NCBI GenBank assembly: GCA_040905885.1
Contig: JBBDQR010000157.1
Span: 15,882 to 79,881 of the forward strand
Length of the DNA stretch: 64,000 nt
Direction of reading: 5' to 3'
DNA from: JACVRU01 sp040905885
Lineage (GTDB): Bacteria; Actinomycetota; Thermoleophilia; Gaiellales; Gaiellaceae
Position numbers and translations under genes: made by a program. Under the pieces are notes generated by a model. It had not been told where the DNA came from, made no database searches, and worked only from the letters and a program-made list of their open reading frames with translations. The first letter of the stretch is position 1; each line of letters starts with the position of its first letter. Below are positions 48,283-56,698 of the stretch, one piece after another.

Positions 48283-50665
48283 GCCGGTAGCGGGCGAGCT
48301 TCTCGCGCTCGGCCTCGACGACGTCCTCGGACGCGTTCCCGACGAAGCGCTCGTCGCCGAGCATCCGCTCGGCGCGGGCCACCTCCGCCCCGACCCGGGC
48401 GAGCTCGCCCGCCAGGTCGGCGGCGTCGCGCTGCTCCCGGACCACGGCGTCGAAGATCCGCTGCTCCTCCGGGTCGAGGCGCACGCGCACCCCGCTCCGG
48501 CGGTAGATCACGGCCGCGTCCTGCACGCGCTGGAGCGCGTCCTCGGCCACGTCCTCCTCGATCGGCTCGGGCCAGGGCGCGACGATCAGCCGGGTCTCCC
48601 GGCCGGGCAGGTTCGACCAGATCTCCTCGGTCACGTGCGGCAGCGCCGGGTGGAGCAGCTTCAGCAGCCGCTCGAGCGCCGCGAGCGCCGTCGCCTGCGC
48701 GTCGGCGTCGCGCGCGTACAGCCGCGGCTTGATCGCCTCCGCGTACCAGTCGCAGAAGTCGTCGAAGGTGAGGTGGTAGAGGGCGTTCGCGACCCGCGCG
48801 AACTGGAAGGCGGCGAGGTTCTCCTCCACCTCCGCGCGGGCCGCCTCGAGGCGCGCCACGATCCAGCGCTCCTCGAGGTCGCGCGGCCGGAGCGCGGGCT
48901 CGACGCCCTCCGTGTTCATGAGGATCAGCCGCGAGACGTTCCAGAGCTTGTTCGCCAGGCGGCGGCCTTCCTCGATCGCGCCCACCGAGAAGCGGACGTC
49001 TTGCTGCGAGGTCATCTTCATCAGGCCGTAGCGGGTGGCGTCGGCGCCGTGCTCGACGATGAGCTCGAGCGGGTCGATGCCGGTGCCGAGCGACTTCGAC
49101 ATGCGGCGGCCCTCCGGCGTCAGCACGGTCGTGTGGATGATCACGTCGCCGAACGGAGGCTCGCCCGTCAGCTCGAGCCCGGCGAAGATCATCCGGTTCT
49201 CCCAGAGGCGGATGATGTCGCGGGCGGTGATGTTGAAGCTGCCCGGGTAGAAGCGGCGCAAGTCGGGAGTGTCGTCCGGCCAGCCGAGCGTCGCGAAGGG
49301 CCAGAGCGCGGACGAGAACCACGTGTCGAGCACGTCTGTATCTCGGCTCAGGCTCTCGGTGCCGCAATTACCGCAGCGCTCCGGCTCTGATACAGCGACC
49401 GTGACATGGCCGCTCGGGCAGTACCAGACCGGCAGCTGGTGGCCCCACCAGATCTGGCGCGAGATGTTCCAGTCGGGCGCGTGCTCGAGCGAGTCGATCG
49501 CGAACCGGTGCTGCGACTCGGGGTGGTAGCGGACGCGTCCCTCCTTCAGCGCCGCCAGGGCGGCCTGCTTGTACTCGTCCATCCGGCACCACCACTGGAG
49601 TGAGATCCGCGGCTCGATCCGGCTGTGGCAGCGCTCGCACTGCGTGATCGTGTGCCGGTACGGCTCCCGCCGCTCGAGCAGGCCCCGCACTTCGCACCAG
49701 TTGAGGACCTCGGCGCCCGCCTCTTCCTGCGTGTACCCGTCGTAGAACCCGGAGACGCTGCTGTCCATCAGCCCGTCCTCCTTGATCACCATCGGCTCGG
49801 GGAGGCCGTGGGCGCGGCCGATCTCGAAGTCGGTCGGGTCGTGGCCGGGCGTCACCTTGAGGGCTCCGGTGCCGAACTCCGGGTCGACCCGCTCGTCCGC
49901 GATCACGGGCACGCGTCGCTCTACCACCGGCACCAGCACCTCGCGCCCCACCAGCTCGCGGTAGCGCTCGTCCTCCGGGTGCACCGCGACGGCGACGTCG
50001 GCGAGGATCGTCGCCGGCCGGACGGTCGCGACCGTCACGTGCCCGTCGCCGTCCGCGAGCGGGTAGCGGACGTAGACGAGCTCGTCGTCCACCTCCACGT
50101 GCTCGAGCTCGAGGTCCGAGAGCGAGGAGCGGTGATAGGGACACCAGTTGGCGATCCGGTGGTCGCGGTAGAGCCACCCGCGCTCCCAGAGATGGACGAA
50201 GTGGCGCATGACCGCGCGCGTGTAGCCCTCGTCCATCGTCATCCGCTCGCGGCTGTAGTCCATCGACGCGCCCAGCCGGCGGAACTGGGTCATGATCGTC
50301 TGCCCGTAGCGGCGGAGCCAGTCCCAGACGAGCTCGACGAAGGCCTCCCGCCCGACCTCCTGCCGCGAGCGGCCCTCGGCCTCGAGCGCCGTCTCGACCT
50401 GGTACTGCGTCGCGATCCCGGCGTGGTCGTAGCCGGGCTGGAAGAGGCAGTTGAAGCCCTGCATCCGCTTCCAGCGGACGAGCGCGTCGGCGAGCGTGAG
50501 CCCCATCGCGTGGCCCATGTGCAGTTCGCCGGTGACGTTCGGCGGCGGGTGCGCGTCGACGTACGTCGGCCGGTCGTCGTCGGCGTGCGCGGCGTAGTGG
50601 CCTTCGGCCTCCCAGGTCTCCTGCCAGCGCTGCTCGACGCCTTCGGGGCGATAGAGGGGATCCAT
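48257..50665 (-). CDS. valS: Valyl-tRNA synthetase
   Basis: 802 residues from the ATG at 50665. The class I signatures are PPPNVTGELHMGHAMG (HIGH type) and GRRMSKSLGTGIDP (KMSKS). The editing domain includes TVRPATILADVAVAVHPED. CxxC pairs occur in CERCHSR and CGNCGTE. The C-terminal coiled coil is short, making the protein somewhat smaller than most ValRS (about 860-950). TATACT (50702-50697) upstream is a probable -10 box. Confidence 0.96.
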   Translation of the reverse strand: MDPLYRPEGVEQRWQETWEAEGHYAAHADDDRPTYVDAHPPPNVTGELHMGHAMGLTLADALVRWKRMQGFNCLFQPGYDHAGIATQYQVETALEAEGRSRQEVGREAFVELVWDWLRRYGQTIMTQFRRLGASMDYSRERMTMDEGYTRAVMRHFVHLWERGWLYRDHRIANWCPYHRSSLSDLELEHVEVDDELVYVRYPLADGDGHVTVATVRPATILADVAVAVHPEDERYRELVGREVLVPVVERRVPVIADERVDPEFGTGALKVTPGHDPTDFEIGRAHGLPEPMVIKEDGLMDSSVSGFYDGYTQEEAGAEVLNWCEVRGLLERREPYRHTITQCERCHSRIEPRISLQWWCRMDEYKQAALAALKEGRVRYHPESQHRFAIDSLEHAPDWNISRQIWWGHQLPVWYCPSGHVTVAVSEPERCGNCGTESLSRDTDVLDTWFSSALWPFATLGWPDDTPDLRRFYPGSFNITARDIIRLWENRMIFAGLELTGEPPFGDVIIHTTVLTPEGRRMSKSLGTGIDPLELIVEHGADATRYGLMKMTSQQDVRFSVGAIEEGRRLANKLWNVSRLILMNTEGVEPALRPRDLEERWIVARLEAARAEVEENLAAFQFARVANALYHLTFDDFCDWYAEAIKPRLYARDADAQATALAALERLLKLLHPALPHVTEEIWSNLPGRETRLIVAPWPEPIEEDVAEDALQRVQDAAVIYRRSGVRVRLDPEEQRIFDAVVREQRDAADLAGELARVGAEVARAERMLGDERFVGNASEDVVEAEREKLARYRRELGALER

Positions 50666-50736
50666 CCCGATGCGGTCAGTCAGCGACGATGGCCCGAGTA
50701 TAGGGACTTCGGGGCCGTGTGCGAGAATCTGACCGC

Positions 50737-52665
50737 ATGGCCCAGGTCGTTGAGGATCCGATCGCCGCCGGTCGCGAGGCGATCCTCAGGCGCGCCTGGA
50801 ACGAGGCGTACGAGTTGCTGTCGAGCGTCGAGGACGAGCTCGGTGCATCGGACCTCGAGCAGCTGGCCGACGCAGCCTTCTGGAGCGTCCGACTCGATGA
50901 GTCGCTCGTCCTGCGCGAGCGGGCGTTCAAGGTGTACGTCGACGAGGGCGATCTTCTCCGCGCCGGCGGAATCGCGGTGCGGCTGGCGCTCGACTACCTG
51001 GGCAGGTGGAACATCCCCGTCTTCAACGGCTGGCTCGCAAAGGGCGAGCGGATCCTCGCGGACCAGCCCGAGTCCCTGGAGCACGGGCAGGCCGCGCTCG
51101 TGCGCGCGGTCTACGCGAACTGGGAGGGGCGGCTGAAGGAGGCTCTCGAGCACGCGGAGAAGGCATACGAGCTCGGCAAGCGCTTCGGCAACGCCGATCT
51201 CCAGGCGCTCGCGCTCGTCACGCAGGGGTCTGCACTCGTCTACCTCGGCGAGCTCGACCGCGGGCTCGCGCTGCTCGATGAAGCGTCTGCCTCGGCGCTG
51301 ACCGGCGAGCTCGACCCGTTCTCGTCGACCGTCGTCTACTGCACGACGATCAGCAGCTCACAGGGCATCGGCGACTTCGAGCGAGCCAAGCAGTGGACGG
51401 ACGCGGCGAACCGCTGGTGCGACATCGACGGAACCCACGGCTTCCCGGGCGCTTGCCGCGTGCACCGGTCGGAGATCCTCTGGCTCGGCGGCGAGTGGGA
51501 GCAGGCCGAGCAGGAGGCGGTCAACGCCTGCAACGAGCTCGAGTCCTACAACGTGATCACAACGGCTGCCGGCTACTACCAGATCGGCGAGATCCGCAGG
51601 CGGCGCGGCGACTTCGCCCCCGCCGAGGAGGCGTACCGCAAGGCGCACGAGCTCGGCCGCGAGCCGCAGCCGGGACAGGCCCTGCTCCGGCTCGCCCAGG
51701 GACAGACGACCGAGGCGGTGGCGGCCCTCCGGCGCTCCCTGGGCGGGGAGGGCAAGGATCCGCTCTCGCGCGCCCGGCGGCTGCCCGCCCAGGTCGCGGT
51801 CTCCGTCGCGGTCGCGGACCTGGAGACCGCCCGCGCGGCCGCCGAGGAGCTGGAGGAGATCACCGACCGCTTCCGGGTCAACGGCCAGCGCACGCCGCTC
51901 CTCGACGGGTCGCTCCAGCTCGCGCGCGCCCGGATTGCGCTCGTCGCCGCGGACTGGGACGAGGCGGAGGCCCACGCCGGAAACGCGCTCCGCATCTGGA
52001 CGAAGGTCGGCGCGCCGTACGAAGCCGCGGACGCGCGGATCGCGCTCGGCATGGCCTACGAGCACAAGGGCGACCGCGAGGGCGCCCGCCTGGAGTACGA
52101 GGCCGCGAAGGCCGCGTTCGCGCGCCTCGGCGCCGTCCTCGACGCGCAGCGCGCGATGGAGCTGCTCGGTGAGGCGGCCGCGACGCGGCGGACGTTCGTC
52201 TTCACCGACGTCGTCGACTCCACCCCGCTTCTCGAGCAGCGCGGCGAGCAGGGGTTCAAGGAGCTCCTCGACCGGCACGACGAGCTGCTCGGGAACGCGA
52301 TCCGGCGGCACGGCGGCGAGGTGATCAAGCACACCGGCGACGGCTTCTTCGCTGCGTTCGACACCGCCGCCGCTGCGGTCGGCGCGGCGGTCGAGATCCA
52401 GCGCGCGCTCGCGGAGGAGGAGTTCGCCGTCCGCATCGGCATCCACAGCGGGGAGGCGCTTCACCGCGGCAGCGACTACGCCGGCCGCGGCGTGAACGTG
52501 GCCGCGCGGATCGGAGCGCTCGCCGGGGCCGGTGAGATCCTCGTCTCGACCGAGACCGTCGAAGGCTCCGACGTTCCGTACGCGCTCTCGGACGCGCGGG
52601 CCGCGGAGCTCAAGGGCTTCGTCGAGCCGGTGCCGATCGCCGCGGTCGACTGGCGCGCCGGCTAG
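50737..52665 (+). CDS. TPR protein with C-terminal class III nucleotide cyclase domain
   Basis: 642 residues from the ATG at 50737 (a GTG at 50719 is possible). Residues 1-470 form TPR-like helical repeats (RLKEALEHAEKAYELGKRFG, GDFAPAEEAYRKAHELGREP). The C-terminal cyclase homology domain has metal Asp residues in FVFTDVVDST and HTGDGFFAAF, a purine-specifying Lys in EVIKHTGDG, and the transition-state Asn/Arg in GVNVAARIGA. All key residues are present, so it should make cAMP (or cGMP). Placing the repeats before the cyclase is the reverse of the commoner order. Confidence 0.86.
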   Translation: MAQVVEDPIAAGREAILRRAWNEAYELLSSVEDELGASDLEQLADAAFWSVRLDESLVLRERAFKVYVDEGDLLRAGGIAVRLALDYLGRWNIPVFNGWLAKGERILADQPESLEHGQAALVRAVYANWEGRLKEALEHAEKAYELGKRFGNADLQALALVTQGSALVYLGELDRGLALLDEASASALTGELDPFSSTVVYCTTISSSQGIGDFERAKQWTDAANRWCDIDGTHGFPGACRVHRSEILWLGGEWEQAEQEAVNACNELESYNVITTAAGYYQIGEIRRRRGDFAPAEEAYRKAHELGREPQPGQALLRLAQGQTTEAVAALRRSLGGEGKDPLSRARRLPAQVAVSVAVADLETARAAAEELEEITDRFRVNGQRTPLLDGSLQLARARIALVAADWDEAEAHAGNALRIWTKVGAPYEAADARIALGMAYEHKGDREGARLEYEAAKAAFARLGAVLDAQRAMELLGEAAATRRTFVFTDVVDSTPLLEQRGEQGFKELLDRHDELLGNAIRRHGGEVIKHTGDGFFAAFDTAAAAVGAAVEIQRALAEEEFAVRIGIHSGEALHRGSDYAGRGVNVAARIGALAGAGEILVSTETVEGSDVPYALSDARAAELKGFVEPVPIAAVDWRAG

Positions 52666-54308
52666 CGCCCGACGGCGTAGCCCTGCATCCCGCGCGGGTT
52701 CGCGCCCGCCTTGAGCAGCCCGTCGGGCTCGCGCGCGACGGCGCTGACCCGGCCGAGCGACCAGGGATCGGTCCGCTTCACGTCGTGGCCGCGCGCCTCG
52801 AGCTCCGCCGAGACCACGACGCCGAACCGCGATTCGAGCTCGACCGAGCGGGGCGCGAAGGCCCGCGGATGAAAGGACGAGATCAGGTGGTTCGTGTGGA
52901 AGGCGGGCGCGTCGATCGCCGCTTGCAGGTCGAGCCCCAGCAGGGCGTGGTAGAGGAAGACGTGCAGCGACCACTGGTCCTGCTGGTCGCCGCCGGGCGT
53001 GCCGAAGGCCAGATACGGGTCGCCGCCGCGGAACGCGAGCGAGGGCGAGAGCGTCGTGCGTGGCCGCTTGCCGGGCGCGAGCGAGCTCGGGTGCCCCTCC
53101 TCCAGCCAGAACATCTGGGCGCGCGTCCCGAGCGGGAAGCCGAGCTCGGGGATCACCGGCGAGCTCTGGAGCCAGCCGCCGCTCGGCGTCGCCGAGATCA
53201 GATTCCCGTGCCGGTCGGCGACGTCCACGTGGCAGGTGTCGCCGCGGGTCGGCTCGCCGCCGCCGAGGTGGGCAGGCGCGATGCTCCCGACGGCGATGCG
53301 GGGAAGACGGCCTTCGAGGCCTGGGCGAAGCTCGGCGGACGCCTCCGCGCCGACGAGGCGGCGCCGCTCGTCGGCGTACTCGCGCGAGAGGAGCCGGTCG
53401 AGGGGCACGTCGACGAAGTCCGGGTCGCCGTACCAGGCGTCGCGGTCGGCGAACGCGAGCTTTGCGCACTCGACCGCGGTGTGGACGTAGTCCGCCGGCG
53501 AGAGCTCCTCGAGCGGGAAACCGTCGAGGAGCGCGAGCTGCTGCAGGAAGACCGGCCCCTGGCTCCAGGGGCCGCACTTGAAGACTGTGTGCCCGCGGAA
53601 CTCCAGGGACACCGGAGGCTCGAAGCACGGCTCGTACGCTGCGACGTCGTCGGCCGTGAGCAGCCCGCCTTCACCGGCGACGAAGCGGCCGATCGGCTCG
53701 GTCAGGAACTCGACTCCGCCCACGGCGACGATCCGCCGGTAGGTCTCCGCCAGCCGCGGGTTGCGGAAGAGCGTGCCCGGCCGGGGCGCGGGCAGGTAGA
53801 GCTCCGCCGAGCCCGGCCACTCGGCGCGGAAGACCGGCTCCATCGCCTCGATCGTCTGCGTGACCCGGGGCACGACGGGGTAGCCGTGCTCGGCGTACTC
53901 GATCGCTGGCGCCGCCACGTCGGCCAGCGGCATCGTCCCGAGCTCGCGCAGGACGAGCAGCCAGGCGGGCAGCGCGCCGGGAACGCACGCGGCGAGCACG
54001 CCCGTGCCGGGCACGAGGTCGAGCCCGCGCTCCCGGAAGGCGTCGATGGTCGCAGCCGCCGGCGCCGGGCCCTGGCCGCTGACGACGAGCACGTCGTCCC
54101 GCTCGGCGCTGTAGAGCACCATCGGCACCTCGCCGCCGGGGCCGTTGAGGTGCGGCTCGACGACCTGGAGGACGAGCCCCGCGGCGACGGCGGCGTCGAA
54201 CGCGTTGCCGCCGCGCTCGAGCATGGCCATCCCGGCCGCCGAGGCAAGCCAGTGGGTCGAGGCGACCATGCCGAACGTGCCGCGGAGCTCGGGCCGTGTC
54301 GTGAACAT
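52662..54308 (-). CDS. Gamma-glutamyltransferase family protein
   Basis: 548 residues from the ATG at 54308. The N-terminus (GMVASTHWLASAAGMAMLER, GGNAFDAAVAAGLVLQVVEP) and the autoprocessing/catalytic Thr in RGDTCHVDVADRHGN mark the Ntn-hydrolase fold of GGT. It would self-cleave before that Thr and transfer or hydrolyse gamma-glutamyl groups. There is no signal peptide, suggesting a cytoplasmic GgtA-like enzyme rather than a secreted one. TACGGT lies 7 bases before the ATG. The 3' end overlaps the cyclase gene by 4 bases. Confidence 0.88.
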   Translation of the reverse strand: MFTTRPELRGTFGMVASTHWLASAAGMAMLERGGNAFDAAVAAGLVLQVVEPHLNGPGGEVPMVLYSAERDDVLVVSGQGPAPAAATIDAFRERGLDLVPGTGVLAACVPGALPAWLLVLRELGTMPLADVAAPAIEYAEHGYPVVPRVTQTIEAMEPVFRAEWPGSAELYLPAPRPGTLFRNPRLAETYRRIVAVGGVEFLTEPIGRFVAGEGGLLTADDVAAYEPCFEPPVSLEFRGHTVFKCGPWSQGPVFLQQLALLDGFPLEELSPADYVHTAVECAKLAFADRDAWYGDPDFVDVPLDRLLSREYADERRRLVGAEASAELRPGLEGRLPRIAVGSIAPAHLGGGEPTRGDTCHVDVADRHGNLISATPSGGWLQSSPVIPELGFPLGTRAQMFWLEEGHPSSLAPGKRPRTTLSPSLAFRGGDPYLAFGTPGGDQQDQWSLHVFLYHALLGLDLQAAIDAPAFHTNHLISSFHPRAFAPRSVELESRFGVVVSAELEARGHDVKRTDPWSLGRVSAVAREPDGLLKAGANPRGMQGYAVGR

Positions 54309-54315
54309 CCGCGGG

Positions 54316-54328
54316 ACCGTACTAGGCT
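54316..54328. promoter_or_regulatory. Abutting divergent -10 boxes (GGT / cyclase-ATPase)
   Basis: TACGGT on the minus strand (54321-54316) ends 7 bases before the GGT ATG. TAGGCT on the plus strand (54323-54328) ends 6 bases before the GTG at 54335. Both fit leaderless transcripts in a 26-base intergenic region. Confidence 0.5.
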
Positions 54329-54334
54329 CTGGGA

Positions 54335-56401
54335 GTGCCGATCTGCGCGGACTGCGGCCAGGAGAACCCGAAGGGCGCAAGGTTCTGCCTCGCCTGCGGC
54401 GCCCCGCTCGACGCCGCGAGCCCGGAGCGGACGGAAGAGCGCCGCGTGGTCACGGTGCTCTTCGTCGACATGGTCGGCTCGACGTCCCGCGCGGAGACGC
54501 TCGATCCGGAGGACGTGCGCGAGATCCTCGACCGCTACTACCGCCGCGTCAGGCAGGAGATCGAGCACTTCGGAGGCCTCGTCGAGAAGTTCATCGGCGA
54601 CGCCGTCATGGCCGTCTTCGGCGCGCCGATCGCCTTCGGCGACGACCCCGAGCGAGCCGTGCGCGCCGCCCTGGCCGTGCGTGACGCCATCGCCGCGATG
54701 AACGCGGCGGACCCCGAGCTCGGCCTCAACGTCCGCATCGCCGTCAACACGGGGGAGGCGCTCGTCGCGCTCGGCTCGCGGCCCGCCCACGGGGAGGCGA
54801 TGGTGGCCGGCGACGTGGTGAACACGGCGGCGCGGCTGCAGGCGAGCGCGCCTGTGAACGGCATCCTCGTCGGCGAGGAGACCTACCGCAGCACGCGCGC
54901 GACGATCGAGTACGAGGCGGCGGAGCCGGTGACGGCTCCCGGCAAGGCGCTCCCCGTCCCGGCGTGGCTCGCCGTCGAGGCCCTGGCCGGCGAGGGCGAG
55001 CGGACGCTCTCGCCCGCGCCCATGGTCGGCCGCGAGCGCGAGCTCGAGCTGCTTCGCGGCATCTGGGAGCGCGTCGCCGCCGAACGGCGGGCCCACCTCG
55101 TCACGATGTTCGGCCCGCCCGGGATCGGCAAGTCGCGGCTGGCCTGGGAGTTCGGCGAGCTCGTGGCCAAGCTGGGCGGCAGGACGCTGCGCGGGCGCTC
55201 CACCCCGTACGGCGCCAGCACGCCGTACGCCGCGTTCTCGGCGCACCTGAAGCAGGTCGCGCGGATCTTCGACAGCGACGCCGCCGACGTCGCCGCCGAG
55301 AAGCTCCAGGCGGCGGTCGCAGACCTCGTCGGCGAGGCGGAGTCGGCCCACGTGGCCGCCCACGTCGGGGCCCTGATCTCCCTCAGGACGGGCGCGGAGG
55401 CACCCGACCGCCAGACGCTGTTCCGCTCGGCCCGGAGAGTGGTCGAGGAGCTGGCGGCCCGGCAGCCCACGCTGCTCGTCTTCGAGGACATCCACTGGGC
55501 GGACGGGAGCATGCTCGACCTCCTCGACGAGCTCGCCGCCCTGCTGCACGGCTCCCCGGTCCTGCTCCTGGGGGTCGCGCGCCCGGATCTCCTGACCGAG
55601 CGGCCGACGTGGGGCGGCGGGCTGCCCGCGTACACGGCGGTGCCGCTCGAGCCCCTGCGGAACGAGCACGCCCAGGAGCTCGCCGAGCGCCTGCTCGGGC
55701 ACCGTGAGCCCGACCGCATCGCCCGGCTGCTCGAGATCTCGGAGGGCAACCCCCTCTTCATCGAGGAGCTCACGGCCTCGCTCGCCGAGCAGCCGGACGA
55801 GCACGAGCTCCCGACGAGCATCCGGGCGATCATCGCCTCGCGGCTCGACGGGCTGCCGGCGCCGGAGCGGTCGCTCCTGCTCGACGCCTCGGTCGTCGGG
55901 CGCGTTTTCTGGGACGGCTCGCTTCCCCGGGAGAACGGGCGAGACGTGCGTGCGCTCCTCGGCTTTCTCGAGCGGCGGGACTTCGTCCGCCGGGAGAGCG
56001 TCTCGCGCATCCAGGGCCAGGAGCAGTACCGCTTCAAGCACGCCCTGATCCGCGACTGCGCGTACGGGCTGCTGCCGCGTGCGGCGCGCCGCACGCGCCA
56101 CGAGGCCGTGGCCCGGTTCCTCGAGGAGGCGACCGTCGAGACCGCCGCGGCGGCCGAGGCGATCGCCCACCACTGGCGCGAGGCCGGAGACGCCCAGCGC
56201 GCGGTCCGCTACCTCCTCGCCGCCGCCGAGGACGCCGGCCGTGGCTGGGCCAAGGAGCGCGCGGTCGCGCTCTACCGCGAGGCGCTCGAGCTGATCCCCG
56301 AGGAGGACGACGAGCGCCGCCAAGCCGTCAGGAAGCGACTCGGCGTCGCCCTCCACGCGCTCTTCCAGATCCCGGACGCGGAGCGGCTACGTCGAGGCTG
56401 A
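54335..56401 (+). CDS. Zinc ribbon-adenylate cyclase-AAA ATPase fusion regulator
   Basis: 688 residues. Residues 4-21 form a zinc ribbon (CADC, CLAC). A class III cyclase domain (about 37-195) has VTVLFVDMVGSTSRAE and EKFIGDAVMAVFGAP for metal and VVNTAARLQASA for catalysis. An AAA-type NTPase follows with Walker A GPPGIGKS (near 260) and Walker B-like LLVFEDIHWADGS. The helical C-terminus ends soon after about residue 660. Homologues usually continue with a long TPR region to over 1000 residues, so this one looks shortened. It overlaps the next, convergent gene by 15 bases. Possible stress or signal transducer. Confidence 0.85.
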   Translation: MPICADCGQENPKGARFCLACGAPLDAASPERTEERRVVTVLFVDMVGSTSRAETLDPEDVREILDRYYRRVRQEIEHFGGLVEKFIGDAVMAVFGAPIAFGDDPERAVRAALAVRDAIAAMNAADPELGLNVRIAVNTGEALVALGSRPAHGEAMVAGDVVNTAARLQASAPVNGILVGEETYRSTRATIEYEAAEPVTAPGKALPVPAWLAVEALAGEGERTLSPAPMVGRERELELLRGIWERVAAERRAHLVTMFGPPGIGKSRLAWEFGELVAKLGGRTLRGRSTPYGASTPYAAFSAHLKQVARIFDSDAADVAAEKLQAAVADLVGEAESAHVAAHVGALISLRTGAEAPDRQTLFRSARRVVEELAARQPTLLVFEDIHWADGSMLDLLDELAALLHGSPVLLLGVARPDLLTERPTWGGGLPAYTAVPLEPLRNEHAQELAERLLGHREPDRIARLLEISEGNPLFIEELTASLAEQPDEHELPTSIRAIIASRLDGLPAPERSLLLDASVVGRVFWDGSLPRENGRDVRALLGFLERRDFVRRESVSRIQGQEQYRFKHALIRDCAYGLLPRAARRTRHEAVARFLEEATVETAAAAEAIAHHWREAGDAQRAVRYLLAAAEDAGRGWAKERAVALYREALELIPEEDDERRQAVRKRLGVALHALFQIPDAERLRRG

Positions 56402-56689
56402 CTCGCCGTCGAGCGGGAAGTCGTCGGGCGTGACGTCGCCGGCAATCTCGTAGATCTCCTCCACGAAGTGCTCGCCGAGGCGCCGTGAGTGCTCGCGGAC
56501 GACCTCCTTGCTCGGCGCCTCGTAGATACAGAAGGACTTGAGGGCGCCGTCCTCGGCCAGGACGACGTGGCTGTGCTCCCACGTGATCTCGGGGAAGCTG
56601 TCGCGCCCGAGCTGCTTGGACCGGCGACCGACGGCAGGAAGGCTGTTCAGGTCGACCGTGTACGTGCGCTCAACGACGTATCTGGGCAT
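56387..56689 (-). CDS. DUF4242-like small protein
   Basis: 100 residues from the ATG at 56689. YVVERTYTVDLNSLPAVGRR and ALKSFCIYEAPSKEVVREHS are typical of the DUF4242 family, small ferredoxin-like-fold proteins; an actinobacterial member binds nickel. It lies 9 bases downstream of the flavoprotein gene, so they are probably co-transcribed. Its role here is not known. Confidence 0.75.
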   Translation of the reverse strand: MPRYVVERTYTVDLNSLPAVGRRSKQLGRDSFPEITWEHSHVVLAEDGALKSFCIYEAPSKEVVREHSRRLGEHFVEEIYEIAGDVTPDDFPLDGESAST

Positions 56690-56698
56690 CGCCGGGTC

